Positions 44,550 through 52,890 of a DNA stretch of 64,000 bases are shown one piece after another (position 1 is the stretch's first letter; every line of letters starts with the position of its first letter). The stretch comes from a bacterium (GTDB lineage: Bacteria > Pseudomonadota > Alphaproteobacteria > Rs-D84 > CACZYB01): the NCBI GenBank assembly GCA_024692925.1, contig JAILLX010000088.1, positions 1 through 64,000 on the forward strand, given 5' to 3'. The notes below the pieces were generated by a model. That model had not been told where the DNA came from. It did not search any database and was given only the letters and a program-made list of their open reading frames with translations. A program made the position numbers and the translations under genes.

Positions 44550-45764
44550 CTACATCATTGGTGGACCACGTCTATTTCTTCCGCCGAACGATGATGACTT
44601 TTTTGATTTTTTAGCTTTAAGTTCACCCTCATACAAAAAATCAGAAATAATCATATCCCCATCTTTTAATTCCGAAGATATAATTTCAGTAATCGCACCA
44701 TTTGTAATACCCTTTACAACCTTAACTGCTCTTATATCTTTTTCACCTTTTTTAAAGGTATAAACAAATGTTTCATTAGGAAGCAATGTTTTATTTTCCG
44801 GATAGATTATATAGCTTTGCAATGCCTCATCTGGTTTAAATTGAAGAACATAATTTTCAATAGAAAGGACATTATTTTTTCTTAATGTATCCACATCAAC
44901 AAACGCAGTCATCCCCGGAAGAAGTTTTCCTTCCTTATTATCGATTTTTATAATAACATTATAGATAACAACATTTTGTTCAGTTGTTGGATTAAGTCGC
45001 ACCTGATCCACAACACCATGGAATGTTTCAACCGGAAAAGCATCAACCGTAAAATCTACATTCTGACCTTTTTTTATATTACCAATATCCGCCTCTGAAA
45101 TACTCGCTTCAATCTGCATTTTAGTTAAATCTTCCGCAATAGTAAAAAGTGTTGGTGCAGAAAATGACGAAGCAATAGTTTGCCCTTCCTCCACATCCTT
45201 TGAAATAACGACACCCGATACCGGAGATTTAATTTCAGCATATTCAATATTGCGTTTGCTTCGTTCATTATTTGCCTTTGCCGCAATATAATCAGCCTCC
45301 GCACTTGCCAAATCAGTCACAGCTTGATCCAATTCAAATTTTGCAATATATCCCTCATTAAACAAAGACTCGGTTCTTTCTTTATCAAGCCTTGCTAAAT
45401 CAAACTTTGCCTTTGCCTGAGCCATCTTTGCCTCAGTCGAATTTATATCTTCAATCAAAAGGGATTTATCAATTTGTGCAAGAAGTTGTCCTTCCTTCAC
45501 CTCTGCATTATAATCAACATAAATCTTGTCAACTATACCTGAAACTTGTGCACCAACAGACACAACATTCACCGGATTTATTGTACCAGTTGCACTTACT
45601 GATGAATGCACATCTTGATTTGATAACTTTGCAAATTCAAAAAGTTCTGGTTTAAGGTTAAGTGGTTTATTTCTTCCAAAAAAAAGTTTATATGCACCAA
45701 ATATGGCACCCAAAATAATAATTGAAACTATAACTTTCTTTTTATTTACATTTTCTAAAACCAT
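44550..45764 (-). CDS. Periplasmic adaptor (MacA-type membrane fusion protein)
   Basis: 404 residues. An N-terminal membrane helix (VIVSIIILGAIFGAYKLFFG) is followed by the biotinyl-lipoyl halves (SVGAQVSGIVDKIYVDYNAEVKEGQLLAQID and AEIKSPVSGVVISKDVEEGQTI), the alpha-helical hairpin between them, and a beta-barrel. The tail is Ser/Lys/Gly/Arg-rich. It bridges the MacB-type transporter and TolC. Fourth-to-first reading order in the operon is tolC, adaptor, ATPase, permease. Confidence 0.94.
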   Translation of the reverse strand: MVLENVNKKKVIVSIIILGAIFGAYKLFFGRNKPLNLKPELFEFAKLSNQDVHSSVSATGTINPVNVVSVGAQVSGIVDKIYVDYNAEVKEGQLLAQIDKSLLIEDINSTEAKMAQAKAKFDLARLDKERTESLFNEGYIAKFELDQAVTDLASAEADYIAAKANNERSKRNIEYAEIKSPVSGVVISKDVEEGQTIASSFSAPTLFTIAEDLTKMQIEASISEADIGNIKKGQNVDFTVDAFPVETFHGVVDQVRLNPTTEQNVVIYNVIIKIDNKEGKLLPGMTAFVDVDTLRKNNVLSIENYVLQFKPDEALQSYIIYPENKTLLPNETFVYTFKKGEKDIRAVKVVKGITNGAITEIISSELKDGDMIISDFLYEGELKAKKSKKSSSFGGRNRRGPPMM

Positions 45765-45779
45765 CTAGCCTCCAATATT

Positions 45780-47162
45780 TTATTTTAGTTCACCAAGATT
45801 TTTTAAATTAAGTTCACCCGCTGATTTAAGAAGGGCAACCTTTGCAGTATAAAGTCCATACTGTGCAGCAATAAGTTCCTGTCTTGCAGAAAGAAGTTTT
45901 GATTGTGCTTCCATAAGACTTATAATATCGCCTTTTCCTGCCTTAAATGAACCAAGGGCAACCCTTTCGTTTTCAACTGCACTTTCAAAAAGTTTCTTTG
46001 CAATAGTAAGAGCTTTTACACTTGTCTTATAACCATTATACGCGGTCACAACACTAAGTTCGACATCTTGTTCTAATTGTTTCAAAGCCTCTTTGTCTGC
46101 TGCATATTGATATTTTGCATTACGGAGCGAATAAGTATTTTCAAATCCAGTAAATATTGGCATAGAAATTTTTACACCCAAAGCCCAATAATCTTGATCT
46201 TTTTCCAAACTATTTACTTCTGGATCAACATCAGTCCATGTTCTTGAACCAAATGCAGAAATCGTTGGGAAATAAGTTGCACTTGCCGATCTTACACCTG
46301 CATAACTTGCCTTAACTACCGCAGCCTTTGCCTGTAAATCAGGTCTTTTTGCCAAAGCAAGTTTCACCAAATCATCAACTGATTTATTAATAAGTTCATC
46401 TGTTGTATCAGCAAATGATTGAACAAGTCTTATCTCCTGTGATGGAGGAAGTCCCAAATAACTTGCAAGTTTTGCATTTGCGGTAATTACAACTTGCTCT
46501 TGCTTTGTCACCTGAAGTTGTGCCTGTGCATAAGCAGTTTCCGCCTGCAAAGTATCAGCCTTTGATGACATTCCTAATTCAAACTTTTTACTTGCAAGTT
46601 CAAACGATTTCAAACTTGCCTCTTCATTTGCCTTAACCGCAGCCAATTCCTCCACCGCAGAAAGAGCATCATAATATGCAACTATTGTATCGTATGCAAC
46701 CTGTTGCAAAGTATTATTGTATTGAAAATTCATCGAATTCATTGATTGAAAAGTTTTTTCAACCGCAGATTCTCTTTTTCCAAAATCATACAAAAGCCAA
46801 CTAAGTGATAAACCAGCCTCTGCCCCCTTTGAAACAGTTTCAACACCATCTGGATTTACCATATAATTTGTTGAATCAGATTTTGTATAACCCGCACTTG
46901 CATTTATTTGTGGAAGATATGAACCCAATGTTCCCTTATACGCAGTTTCACCAACCTTTGTTGAAAGCCAAGCCTGTCTTGTTGTCGGATTATTGCACAT
47001 AGCAAGTTCAATTACATCAGCCAAGTTAAGTGCATCCTTTGTCACATCCTTTGTAATATTACAAGAACTACTAATATTAACACTTTTATTTTCTACATTT
47101 TCCGAAGCCATAACATTTGTTGATAAAAGCAAAGCCATAGCCAATATTGATACTTTTTTCAT
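45780..47162 (-). CDS. TolC-family outer-membrane efflux protein
   Basis: 460 residues with a signal peptide (to about residue 20). Two TolC repeats are visible: ALNLADVIELAMCNNPTTRQAWLSTK and LVKLALAKRPDLQAKAAVVKASYAGVRSA, each followed by long helices (LYTAKVALLKSAGEL at the end). Forms the outer-membrane channel of the exporter encoded downstream. Start MKKVSIL is set by GGAG; an upstream in-frame ATG lies before that site. Confidence 0.95.
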   Translation of the reverse strand: MKKVSILAMALLLSTNVMASENVENKSVNISSSCNITKDVTKDALNLADVIELAMCNNPTTRQAWLSTKVGETAYKGTLGSYLPQINASAGYTKSDSTNYMVNPDGVETVSKGAEAGLSLSWLLYDFGKRESAVEKTFQSMNSMNFQYNNTLQQVAYDTIVAYYDALSAVEELAAVKANEEASLKSFELASKKFELGMSSKADTLQAETAYAQAQLQVTKQEQVVITANAKLASYLGLPPSQEIRLVQSFADTTDELINKSVDDLVKLALAKRPDLQAKAAVVKASYAGVRSASATYFPTISAFGSRTWTDVDPEVNSLEKDQDYWALGVKISMPIFTGFENTYSLRNAKYQYAADKEALKQLEQDVELSVVTAYNGYKTSVKALTIAKKLFESAVENERVALGSFKAGKGDIISLMEAQSKLLSARQELIAAQYGLYTAKVALLKSAGELNLKNLGELK

Positions 47163-47272
47163 AAAAATTACTCCTTTATACATATCCTTTAATTATAGTT
47201 TAAAAAGAAAATAGTGTCAAATTATTTAAACTCCTATATCTAAGTTTTTATTATTTTTGTCATTAACTTAAC

Positions 47273-47307
47273 AAAAAAATAAACCCCATACAAAAAGCAC
47301 GGGGTTT
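47273..47307 (-). terminator. Terminator of the 47327-48907 gene
   Basis: AAACCCC and GGGGTTT pair on the minus strand, followed by A and seven T. Confidence 0.8.
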
Positions 47308-47326
47308 AAGAAGTACCAAAAAAAAG

Positions 47327-48907
47327 TTATTGTGCAGAATTTAACGCATCAAGACAATCCTTTGCCATATCTGCATCTTTTTCCACCTTTGAAATTGCCA
47401 CCACAGAAAGTGCAGTTGACGCACCCGAAGTACCGGTTGTCACACCTGCCAATATTGTTGTAGCAAGGTTCAAATTCTTTTCTTTCTTTTTTCCCTTTTC
47501 GGAATCATCAGAACGAACCTTATCATTATTTGCCATAATTGATGTCACAGTACCAGCACCAGCCGTAGCAGTTCCAACTGATGAAATAATACCTGATGCC
47601 AACATAACATTTGAAACTTTTTCAATATTTTTTTCATCAAACGGAGAACATTTTTCTGCAATATTTGATGCAAGTTTATATGTTGCATCTTCGATTGACA
47701 TTTCTTCGGCTTCGAACTCTGCTTTTATTTGTTTAAGTTCTGCAATTTTCGCATTACATGTAGCCATTCTTTTTACCAAAGTTTTCGCCCTACCTGTTGA
47801 AACAAATGATGAAACAGTTGATACAGTCGAAGTAGCAGTTGCACCTGCCATAAGTCCAGTTCTTATATTACCCAAAGTTTTTGAAGTTTGTTCATCCTTT
47901 GAATTTTTTAAATTATTTCGTGCATTAACTTCATCAACCTTTGCCTGTAATGTTGTTTCGTTATCTTTTTCCGCATCATAGGATGCAAGTTTTCCAGACA
48001 ATTCTTCAGTATTAGAAATTGATGAATATGGTTCAAGTTTTTGCAATGCATCATATTGTTGTCTAAGAATATTTGCATTAACCGACGGACCTTCTTCAAA
48101 AGGATTAAGATCTACCTTACCAACTTCTTTAAAATATTGACCATAAAGTTCATCAATTTTCTTTGCTTCTTCAATCATTTTTTCATTATCTTCAGCATTT
48201 TTAGCTTCATCAAAAGCAAACCATGCTTCACCAACCACACCTTTTACTTCATCAATTTTTTCTTGTGTAAGCTCATCTTTTACCAAAGCAATTTCTTGAC
48301 TATTTTCGATTCGTTTATCAACTGAACCCTTTACCAAACTTACTGCCAATGCACCACCCGCAGCCATTGTTCCCAAACCGGATGATACTGTTGTTGCGGT
48401 TGCCCATCCTCTTATCACAGCCAAATCATCTGCAATTCCTGAACATGCACTTGATGCTTCGGTAAGTTTAGCAGCAAATTTTGTTTTAAGTGCATTTAAT
48501 GCTTTTGAAGATTTAAGTTCTGATTTCAACGCATTATTTTCCATTGTCAATTGTTGTTCAGTAGAAAGTGCTGTACCATCTGCATTTGTGACAGAAGAAG
48601 AAACTGAACCATCCGAATATGTTTGTGTTGTTGTTATTGTACCATCAGCATTTACAACAGTATTTGTTGAAACCAAAGTGGCTGGTTCCGGAGTTGCCAC
48701 AACATTTTCTGGTACCACAGGTACCACAGTATCAGTTGTTGTATAAATTGCAGTAGTAGAACTAGCCGCAAGTTTTGAAGCCGATGCCGCCCTACGTCTT
48801 TTTGCAGTATACCTGTTTGTTTTTGCATCCGCAGTTAATGGAAATACTATAATTTCATTCAAAATAATAGCACTTAAAGTAAGAATACTTATTTTTTTAT
48901 TTTTCAT
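47327..48907 (-). CDS. Large secreted protein of the Gly/Ala-segment family
   Basis: 526 residues. A signal peptide ends near TADAK, followed by an Arg/Lys/Ser/Ala-rich stretch, a Thr/Val-rich linker with YSDGSVSSSVTNADGT, and then helices. Three Gly/Ala/Ser hydrophobic segments (TVSSGLGTMAAGGALAVSLVKG, AGATATSTVSTVSSFVSTG, LASGIISSVGTATAGAGTVTS) each have a Cys within reach (SACSGIADD, MATCNAKIAEL, AEKCSPF). The design matches the products at 15550-16059 and 16059-17720. Function unknown; probably envelope or exported. The upstream RNA gene ends 44 bases before it. Confidence 0.75.
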   Translation of the reverse strand: MKNKKISILTLSAIILNEIIVFPLTADAKTNRYTAKRRRAASASKLAASSTTAIYTTTDTVVPVVPENVVATPEPATLVSTNTVVNADGTITTTQTYSDGSVSSSVTNADGTALSTEQQLTMENNALKSELKSSKALNALKTKFAAKLTEASSACSGIADDLAVIRGWATATTVSSGLGTMAAGGALAVSLVKGSVDKRIENSQEIALVKDELTQEKIDEVKGVVGEAWFAFDEAKNAEDNEKMIEEAKKIDELYGQYFKEVGKVDLNPFEEGPSVNANILRQQYDALQKLEPYSSISNTEELSGKLASYDAEKDNETTLQAKVDEVNARNNLKNSKDEQTSKTLGNIRTGLMAGATATSTVSTVSSFVSTGRAKTLVKRMATCNAKIAELKQIKAEFEAEEMSIEDATYKLASNIAEKCSPFDEKNIEKVSNVMLASGIISSVGTATAGAGTVTSIMANNDKVRSDDSEKGKKKEKNLNLATTILAGVTTGTSGASTALSVVAISKVEKDADMAKDCLDALNSAQ

Positions 48908-48950
48908 AATAAAGACCTTTCCTTCTTTGTTAACTAATAAACGTCTTATT

Positions 48951-49164
48951 CAAAAAGGCGGGGAGTTCGAAAAGTCATATAACCTGAAACGACTTCTTTG
49001 ATCTTTAAGGGAAAACCCTCTGAACATACATCAAAGACTCCCCATTTATTTTATGGGGAAGATTATCGGGGCATAACAAAAGATATTATGCCACGCAGGT
49101 TATTTTGAGCTTTCGACAGCCCGTATCCTCTCGAATACTAGGAACAGAACCTCTCCATTCCATA
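48951..49164 (-). ncRNA. Candidate structured RNA gene, about 214 bases
   Basis: On the minus strand TTTACA, 17 bases and TACTAT would start transcription near 49164, and GGGGAGT...ACTCCCC ends before T5 near 48951. No sensible reading frame. Folds seen: GGAA...TTCC; GTAT...ATAC; a long-range helix of TCGAAAG with CTTTTCGA and ATAACCTG with CAGGTTAT; inside it GGCATAA...TTATGCC, CTTCCCCAT...ATGGGGAG and TCTTTGAT...ATCAAAGA. This is too ordered for chance. 6S RNA is one option; I saw no tmRNA tag or RNase P core. Family not assigned. Confidence 0.6.
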
Positions 49165-49170
49165 GGACTA

Positions 49171-49199
49171 ATAGTACCATAATTTTGCATTATTGTAAA
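49171..49199 (-). promoter_or_regulatory. Promoter of the structured RNA
   Basis: TTTACA, 17 bases, TACTAT on the minus strand. Confidence 0.55.
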
Positions 49200-49258
49200 T
49201 AAGAATTTGATTTTCAAAATCCCTATGCTAAACTTTGAAAAAAAGAAAAGGAGTTATT

Positions 49259-49723
49259 ATGCCAAAAGTAAATGCAAAAATTTTATATCTTTCAAATTAT
49301 GATAAATCATGGGGACCTATGACCTATGCTCATCCAACCGATACCGGATTCGATATTCGTGCATGCAATACCGAAGACATTGTTGTAAACAAGGGCGAAC
49401 GTGTTATTGTCCCAGCGGGATTTAAAATTATGCCACAGGATGGCTTTGCACTTCAAATCCGTGCCAGAAGTGGTAATGCTTTCAAACTTGGGCTTTCTAT
49501 GCCAAACGGACTTGGCACCATAGACAATGGCTACCTTGGGGAAATAGGTGTTTTAGTCGTAAACGTTGGAAATGAACCCTTTACCATCACCCGTGGTATG
49601 AAAATTGCCCAAGGCGTTGTCGAACCAGTTTACCAATTCGAATTCGAAGAAGTTTTTGACGAAAAAGATTTAGGTTCATCCATTAGGGGTACTAGCGGTT
49701 TTGGTTCAACCGGCACAAAATAA
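49259..49723 (+). CDS. dut: dUTP diphosphatase
   Basis: 154 residues. Cuts dUTP to dUMP, keeping uracil out of DNA. The five family motifs are present: DTGFDIRA, ARSGNAFKLGL, GTIDNGYLGEIGV, KIAQGVVEPV and the C-terminal RGTSGFGSTG that closes over the site. The insertion before motif 1 (SWGPMTYAHP) is slightly longer than usual. Start set by AAGGAG. Confidence 0.95.
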   Translation: MPKVNAKILYLSNYDKSWGPMTYAHPTDTGFDIRACNTEDIVVNKGERVIVPAGFKIMPQDGFALQIRARSGNAFKLGLSMPNGLGTIDNGYLGEIGVLVVNVGNEPFTITRGMKIAQGVVEPVYQFEFEEVFDEKDLGSSIRGTSGFGSTGTK

Positions 49724-49756
49724 AGACTTTATTTATAAATCTTCATAAATAAAATG

Positions 49757-49785
49757 TTGACAAAAATATTTTTATTTTATAAAAT
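49757..49785 (+). promoter_or_regulatory. Promoter of the 49821-51218 gene
   Basis: TTGACA, 17 bases and TAAAAT. Confidence 0.6.
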
Positions 49786-49820
49786 AACCTCATTATAAAT
49801 TCTTTTTAAAAGAGGTTATT

Positions 49821-51218
49821 ATGGAACTTATAAGGCGTAATTCTTTTTTTGGTTCTCTTGTTATATCATACAAGGAACTTTTTCCAGAAGGAATTGATGA
49901 ACGAATTGGTGTGTCAAAAGAACACATTACAAAAATTGGAAAAAGGGTATCTCATACAAAAGAAAATATTTATGGATGGGAAGAAAATATTATTTCTTCA
50001 CAAATAGATTTTAATAAACCTATATTACTTTGCCTTGGTGGTTCAGGCATTGATGAAAATAAACTTGCAAACGGTATTGCTAAACTTTCCCAAGAACTTA
50101 TTGGAAGAAAAAATATTAATGACAAAGAAGTACAAATCCTATCTGCTGTATATCCAAAAGATGTGCAAATGCTTGGCGAAGAACGCAAACAATTCAAACT
50201 TGGTCAAAAACGCAACAGAGTTGATTATATCTATGCAGTATATGATACAATTTTTTTACCAATTTTATTTAGCAATTACCAAAAACAACATGCCCTATTT
50301 GAAATATCAAGAAATTTCCCAGGTGTCAGTTTAAACATAGAAGGTAAATCCGTATCTATACCACAGGCTATACAAGACCTAAAAATAGAAGGTTTCGATT
50401 CCATAAAGAAAAAACTCAGAAACATAACAATACTTTCACATTGTCATGGTTCATTTGTCGCATGCGAATTAATAAATTATTTGCGTGAGGATTTAGAAAC
50501 ACTTCAATTTTCTAATAACAAGATAAACGAGTTATTAGGTGAAATTACAAATATTATGCTAAGCCCTCGTGATGGTGTCCAAAGAATAGAAGGACCTCTT
50601 AATATTGGGTTCACCCTTGCATCAGACAATCTTGAAGGTGGCATCACCGAACAAATACGTAAGGGTAAAAATACATCCGTTTCTGATTTCACAGATAAAC
50701 TTTTATCAAATAAAATAAAAGGAAGTGATACCTTTTATTTCAAATATGGCTCATTATACAATTTTTGGGATACTGATAAATTTGGTGCTGATTTCAGATT
50801 TGTAAAAGATTATGACGAAGACGGAATGTCTTACTCTCCTTCTGATATGATTTACAGAGAAGTTTTTATGGGAAATCATTTTCATCTTTTTGAAAATTAT
50901 TGCTCTATTACTGGAAAATATGACGAAGAAGGTATTGGTACTATCTCAAAAAATGAAATAGGAAGAAATTTCACAAAAATAATTGCAAAGACTTTACAAA
51001 ATGCGATTTCTCTTTCTGCACTTGGTGCAAAACGTACATTAAAAGAAGTAATTTCCAACGAAACTGAACTTGGCTTCCGTCAAGGTACAGATTCAGAAAA
51101 TCCTCATTTCAAAAATGTAAAATTCGATGGAAATTTAGAAGATTTTGCACACACCTATGAATTAAAAATTGCAAACAAAGTAAAAAATATTCCTATTGAT
51201 ACACAAAATCAAAGATAG
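49821..51218 (+). CDS. Alpha/beta-hydrolase-like protein with Cys at the nucleophile position
   Basis: 465 residues with no signal peptide. ILLCLGGSGIDENKLANGIA looks like the first strand and oxyanion loop, and NITILSHCHGSFVACELINYL looks like the nucleophile elbow of an alpha/beta hydrolase, with Cys208 where Ser is usual. A conserved-looking FMGNHFHLFENYC follows near residue 355 and might supply the His. The rest matches nothing I know. It could be an effector or an intracellular hydrolase. It has its own promoter. Confidence 0.7.
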   Translation: MELIRRNSFFGSLVISYKELFPEGIDERIGVSKEHITKIGKRVSHTKENIYGWEENIISSQIDFNKPILLCLGGSGIDENKLANGIAKLSQELIGRKNINDKEVQILSAVYPKDVQMLGEERKQFKLGQKRNRVDYIYAVYDTIFLPILFSNYQKQHALFEISRNFPGVSLNIEGKSVSIPQAIQDLKIEGFDSIKKKLRNITILSHCHGSFVACELINYLREDLETLQFSNNKINELLGEITNIMLSPRDGVQRIEGPLNIGFTLASDNLEGGITEQIRKGKNTSVSDFTDKLLSNKIKGSDTFYFKYGSLYNFWDTDKFGADFRFVKDYDEDGMSYSPSDMIYREVFMGNHFHLFENYCSITGKYDEEGIGTISKNEIGRNFTKIIAKTLQNAISLSALGAKRTLKEVISNETELGFRQGTDSENPHFKNVKFDGNLEDFAHTYELKIANKVKNIPIDTQNQR

Positions 51219-51220
51219 AA

Positions 51221-51514
51221 CTAATCGTGATGGTGGTGACAGTGGCAATCACAGTCATCATCTTCACAATGACATTCTTCGCATTCACAATCTTCGTGAC
51301 AATCACAATCATCATCTTCGGCGAAAACTTCCTCTTCTGATGCTCCCGCCTCCATTAAGGCTTGCTTTTTCTTATCAATTTTTACATTAACCGAAGCATA
51401 TTCATCCTCAAAACCATACTTTTTAGCAATAGCTTCATTTTCTATAAATTTAGAAATTTCATCTTCGGAAAGACCCATTTCCCTTGCTTTTTTAATAATT
51501 TCTTCTGTTGTCAT
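51221..51514 (-). CDS. Small protein with Cys/His/Asp metal-binding tail
   Basis: 97 residues. The first 60 form helices of UBA/CUE-like look (TEEIIKKAREMGLSEDEISKFIEN). The last 35 are almost only Asp, Glu, Cys and His (DDDCDCHEDCECEECHCEDD, ending HCHHHHD), a likely metal-binding tail for zinc, nickel or copper. The ribosome site is AAAGG. It is convergent with the hydrolase-like gene (2 bases between stops). Confidence 0.78.
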   Translation of the reverse strand: MTTEEIIKKAREMGLSEDEISKFIENEAIAKKYGFEDEYASVNVKIDKKKQALMEAGASEEEVFAEDDDCDCHEDCECEECHCEDDDCDCHCHHHHD

Positions 51515-51579
51515 TTTATAACCTTTCGTTTGCAAATATTTTACCGAAAATTAAATATAAATCAATAAGAAAAAAGTTC

Positions 51580-51607
51580 TTGCAATTTAAAAAATATATT
51601 ATATAAT
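51580..51607 (+). promoter_or_regulatory. Promoter of tRNA-Val
   Basis: TTGCAA, 16 bases and TATAAT. Confidence 0.65.
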
Positions 51608-51625
51608 TATCCTATCTTTTGGGTT

Positions 51626-51702
51626 GGGTGACTAGCTCAGTTGGCTAGAGCATCTCGTTTACACCGAGGAGGTCTGGGGTTCGAGTCCCTAGTCACCCAC
51701 CA
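51626..51702 (+). tRNA. tRNA-Val (TAC)
   Basis: 77 bases with encoded CCA. Acceptor GGGTGAC/GTCACCC, anticodon TAC in loop TTTACAC, T-arm GGTTCGAGTCC. Confidence 0.96.
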
Positions 51703-51779
51703 TTCTTCACAATCATCATTATTTAATAAAAAATCAAACGGTTTAGCTATTGAAAATAAGTATTGAATTAACAAAATCC

Positions 51780-51808
51780 TTGCAAAAAAAAATATGTTAG
51801 GGTATCTT
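51780..51808 (+). promoter_or_regulatory. Promoter of tRNA-Glu
   Basis: TTGCAA, 17 bases and TATCTT; the -35 is the same as for tRNA-Val. Confidence 0.55.
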
Positions 51809-51826
51809 TACCTTTGTTTTATGGCT

Positions 51827-51902
51827 GTCCCTATCGTCTAGAGGCCTAGGACACAAGATTCTCATTCTTGCAACATGGGTTCGACTCCCATTAGGGATAC
51901 CA
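51827..51902 (+). tRNA. tRNA-Glu (CTC)
   Basis: 76 bases with encoded CCA. The body lines up with the E. coli tRNA-Glu type (GTCTAGAGGCC D-arm). The anticodon loop TTCTCAT is closed by CAAGA/TCTTG, giving CTC, which reads GAG. In an AT-rich genome a UUC isoacceptor must exist elsewhere. The first pair of the acceptor stem is G-T. Confidence 0.93.
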
Positions 51903-52047
51903 AATTTTAATGTCGCTTGCCAATATCGGAAACAACCTTGCTTACTTCTAAACTCCTCACTAACACCGTTCGTCGTTAAGGTTGCGCAAGAACGTTTTCG
52001 ACTCCCATTAGGGATACCAAATCTTAATATCGCTTGCCAATATCGGA
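51880..52047 (+). repeat. Duplicated tRNA-Glu 3' end
   Basis: Bases 51880-51930 (T-arm, CCA and 28 bases beyond) recur at 51997-52047 with 49 of 51 identical. The period is 117 bases. The second copy has no tRNA 5' part. Between them lies a 66-base spacer with no gene. Confidence 0.9.
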
Positions 52048-52085
52048 TTACTTTACACACCATTTCCAAGGCAAATTGAAATTTG

Positions 52086-52115
52086 TAAAAAATACCCCTT
52101 TAAAACAAAGGGGTA
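52086..52115 (-). terminator. Terminator of clpP
   Basis: TACCCCTTT and AAAGGGGTA pair on the minus strand, followed by six T. Confidence 0.85.
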
Positions 52116-52136
52116 ATATTTTATTTAATACTAAAC

Positions 52137-52742
52137 CTATTTTATATCTTCACGATTTGTAATAACTTTATCAATCAAGCCAAAGTTCAAAGCCTCTTCT
52201 GCACTCATAAAATTATCACGTTCAACCGCTCTTTCAACTTCTTCAATAGGTCTATTACAATGTTCACTGTAAAGTTTATTCATACGCTTGCGAATATTAA
52301 GTATCTCCCTTGCATGAATTTCTATATCCGTAGCCTGTCCCTGAAAACCACCCAAAGGTTGATGTATCATAATCCTTGAGTTTGGAAGAGAAAATCTTTT
52401 TCCCTTTGCACCACCGGCAAGAAGGAATGAACCCATCGAACATGCCTGACCAATACAAAGAGTTGCAACATCAGGTTTAATATATTGCATAGTATCATAA
52501 ATTGCCATACCCGAAGTAATCACACCACCAGGAGAATTGATATACATATAAATATCCTTATCCGGATTTTCAGATTCCAAAAATAAAAGCTCAGCCACAA
52601 TCAAACTTGCCGATGCATCATTTACTTCACCATTTAAAAAGACGATTCTTTCCTTCAATAGCCTTGAAAATATATCATAACTTCTCTCCCCACGGCCAGT
52701 TTGTTCCACAACCATAGGAACCAAATCCATTTTTTCGTTCAT
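52137..52742 (-). CDS. clpP: ATP-dependent Clp protease proteolytic subunit
   Basis: 201 residues. Serine protease that forms a two-ring barrel and degrades proteins fed by ClpA or ClpX. The catalytic Ser is in [11 protein letters not shown], the His in [14 protein letters not shown], and the [14 protein letters not shown] start is typical (here [15 protein letters not shown]). No clpX or tig neighbour; single-gene unit. Confidence 0.97.
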   Translation of the reverse strand: MNEKMDLVPMVVEQTGRGERSYDIFSRLLKERIVFLNGEVNDASASLIVAELLFLESENPDKDIYMYINSPGGVITSGMAIYDTMQYIKPDVATLCIGQACSMGSFLLAGGAKGKRFSLPNSRIMIHQPLGGFQGQATDIEIHAREILNIRKRMNKLYSEHCNRPIEEVERAVERDNFMSAEEALNFGLIDKVITNREDIK

Positions 52743-52772
52743 AATTTACTCCTTTGTTTATTTTATAAGTGT

Positions 52773-52800
52773 ATTATACATTTTTTTCTTGCAATTTCAA
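52773..52800 (-). promoter_or_regulatory. Promoter of clpP
   Basis: TTGAAA, 16 bases and TATAAT on the minus strand; it overlaps the rimP promoter. Confidence 0.55.
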
Positions 52801-52817
52801 AGAAAAATATGTAAAAT
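52789..52817 (+). promoter_or_regulatory. Promoter of rimP-nusA-infB
   Basis: TTGCAA, 17 bases and TAAAAT, back to back with the clpP promoter. Confidence 0.55.
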
Positions 52818-52840
52818 GTACATACATTCTTGAAATCGAA

Positions 52841-52872
52841 AAGAGTGGGAGCCGAAAAGCCCCGCTTTTTTT
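52841..52872 (+). promoter_or_regulatory. rimP leader hairpin (attenuator-like)
   Basis: AAGAGTGGG pairs with CCCGCTTTT around AGCCGAAAAGC, followed by T, so a terminator sits in the 5' leader before the rimP start. Similar leader terminators are known upstream of rimP operons. NusA, encoded here, acts on such hairpins, so feedback control is plausible. Confidence 0.65.
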
Positions 52873-52890
52873 AATAACTAAAGGAATAAA

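Noticed and set aside
48951..49164. tmRNA or RNase P RNA
   Set aside because: No tag frame or tRNA-like T-arm, and no RNase P core motif found on either strand by eye. A 6S identity was left open.
51797..52069. 90-residue frame on the minus strand
   Set aside because: Runs antisense through tRNA-Glu and its duplicated 3' end; the repeated peptide in it is just the repeat read backwards.
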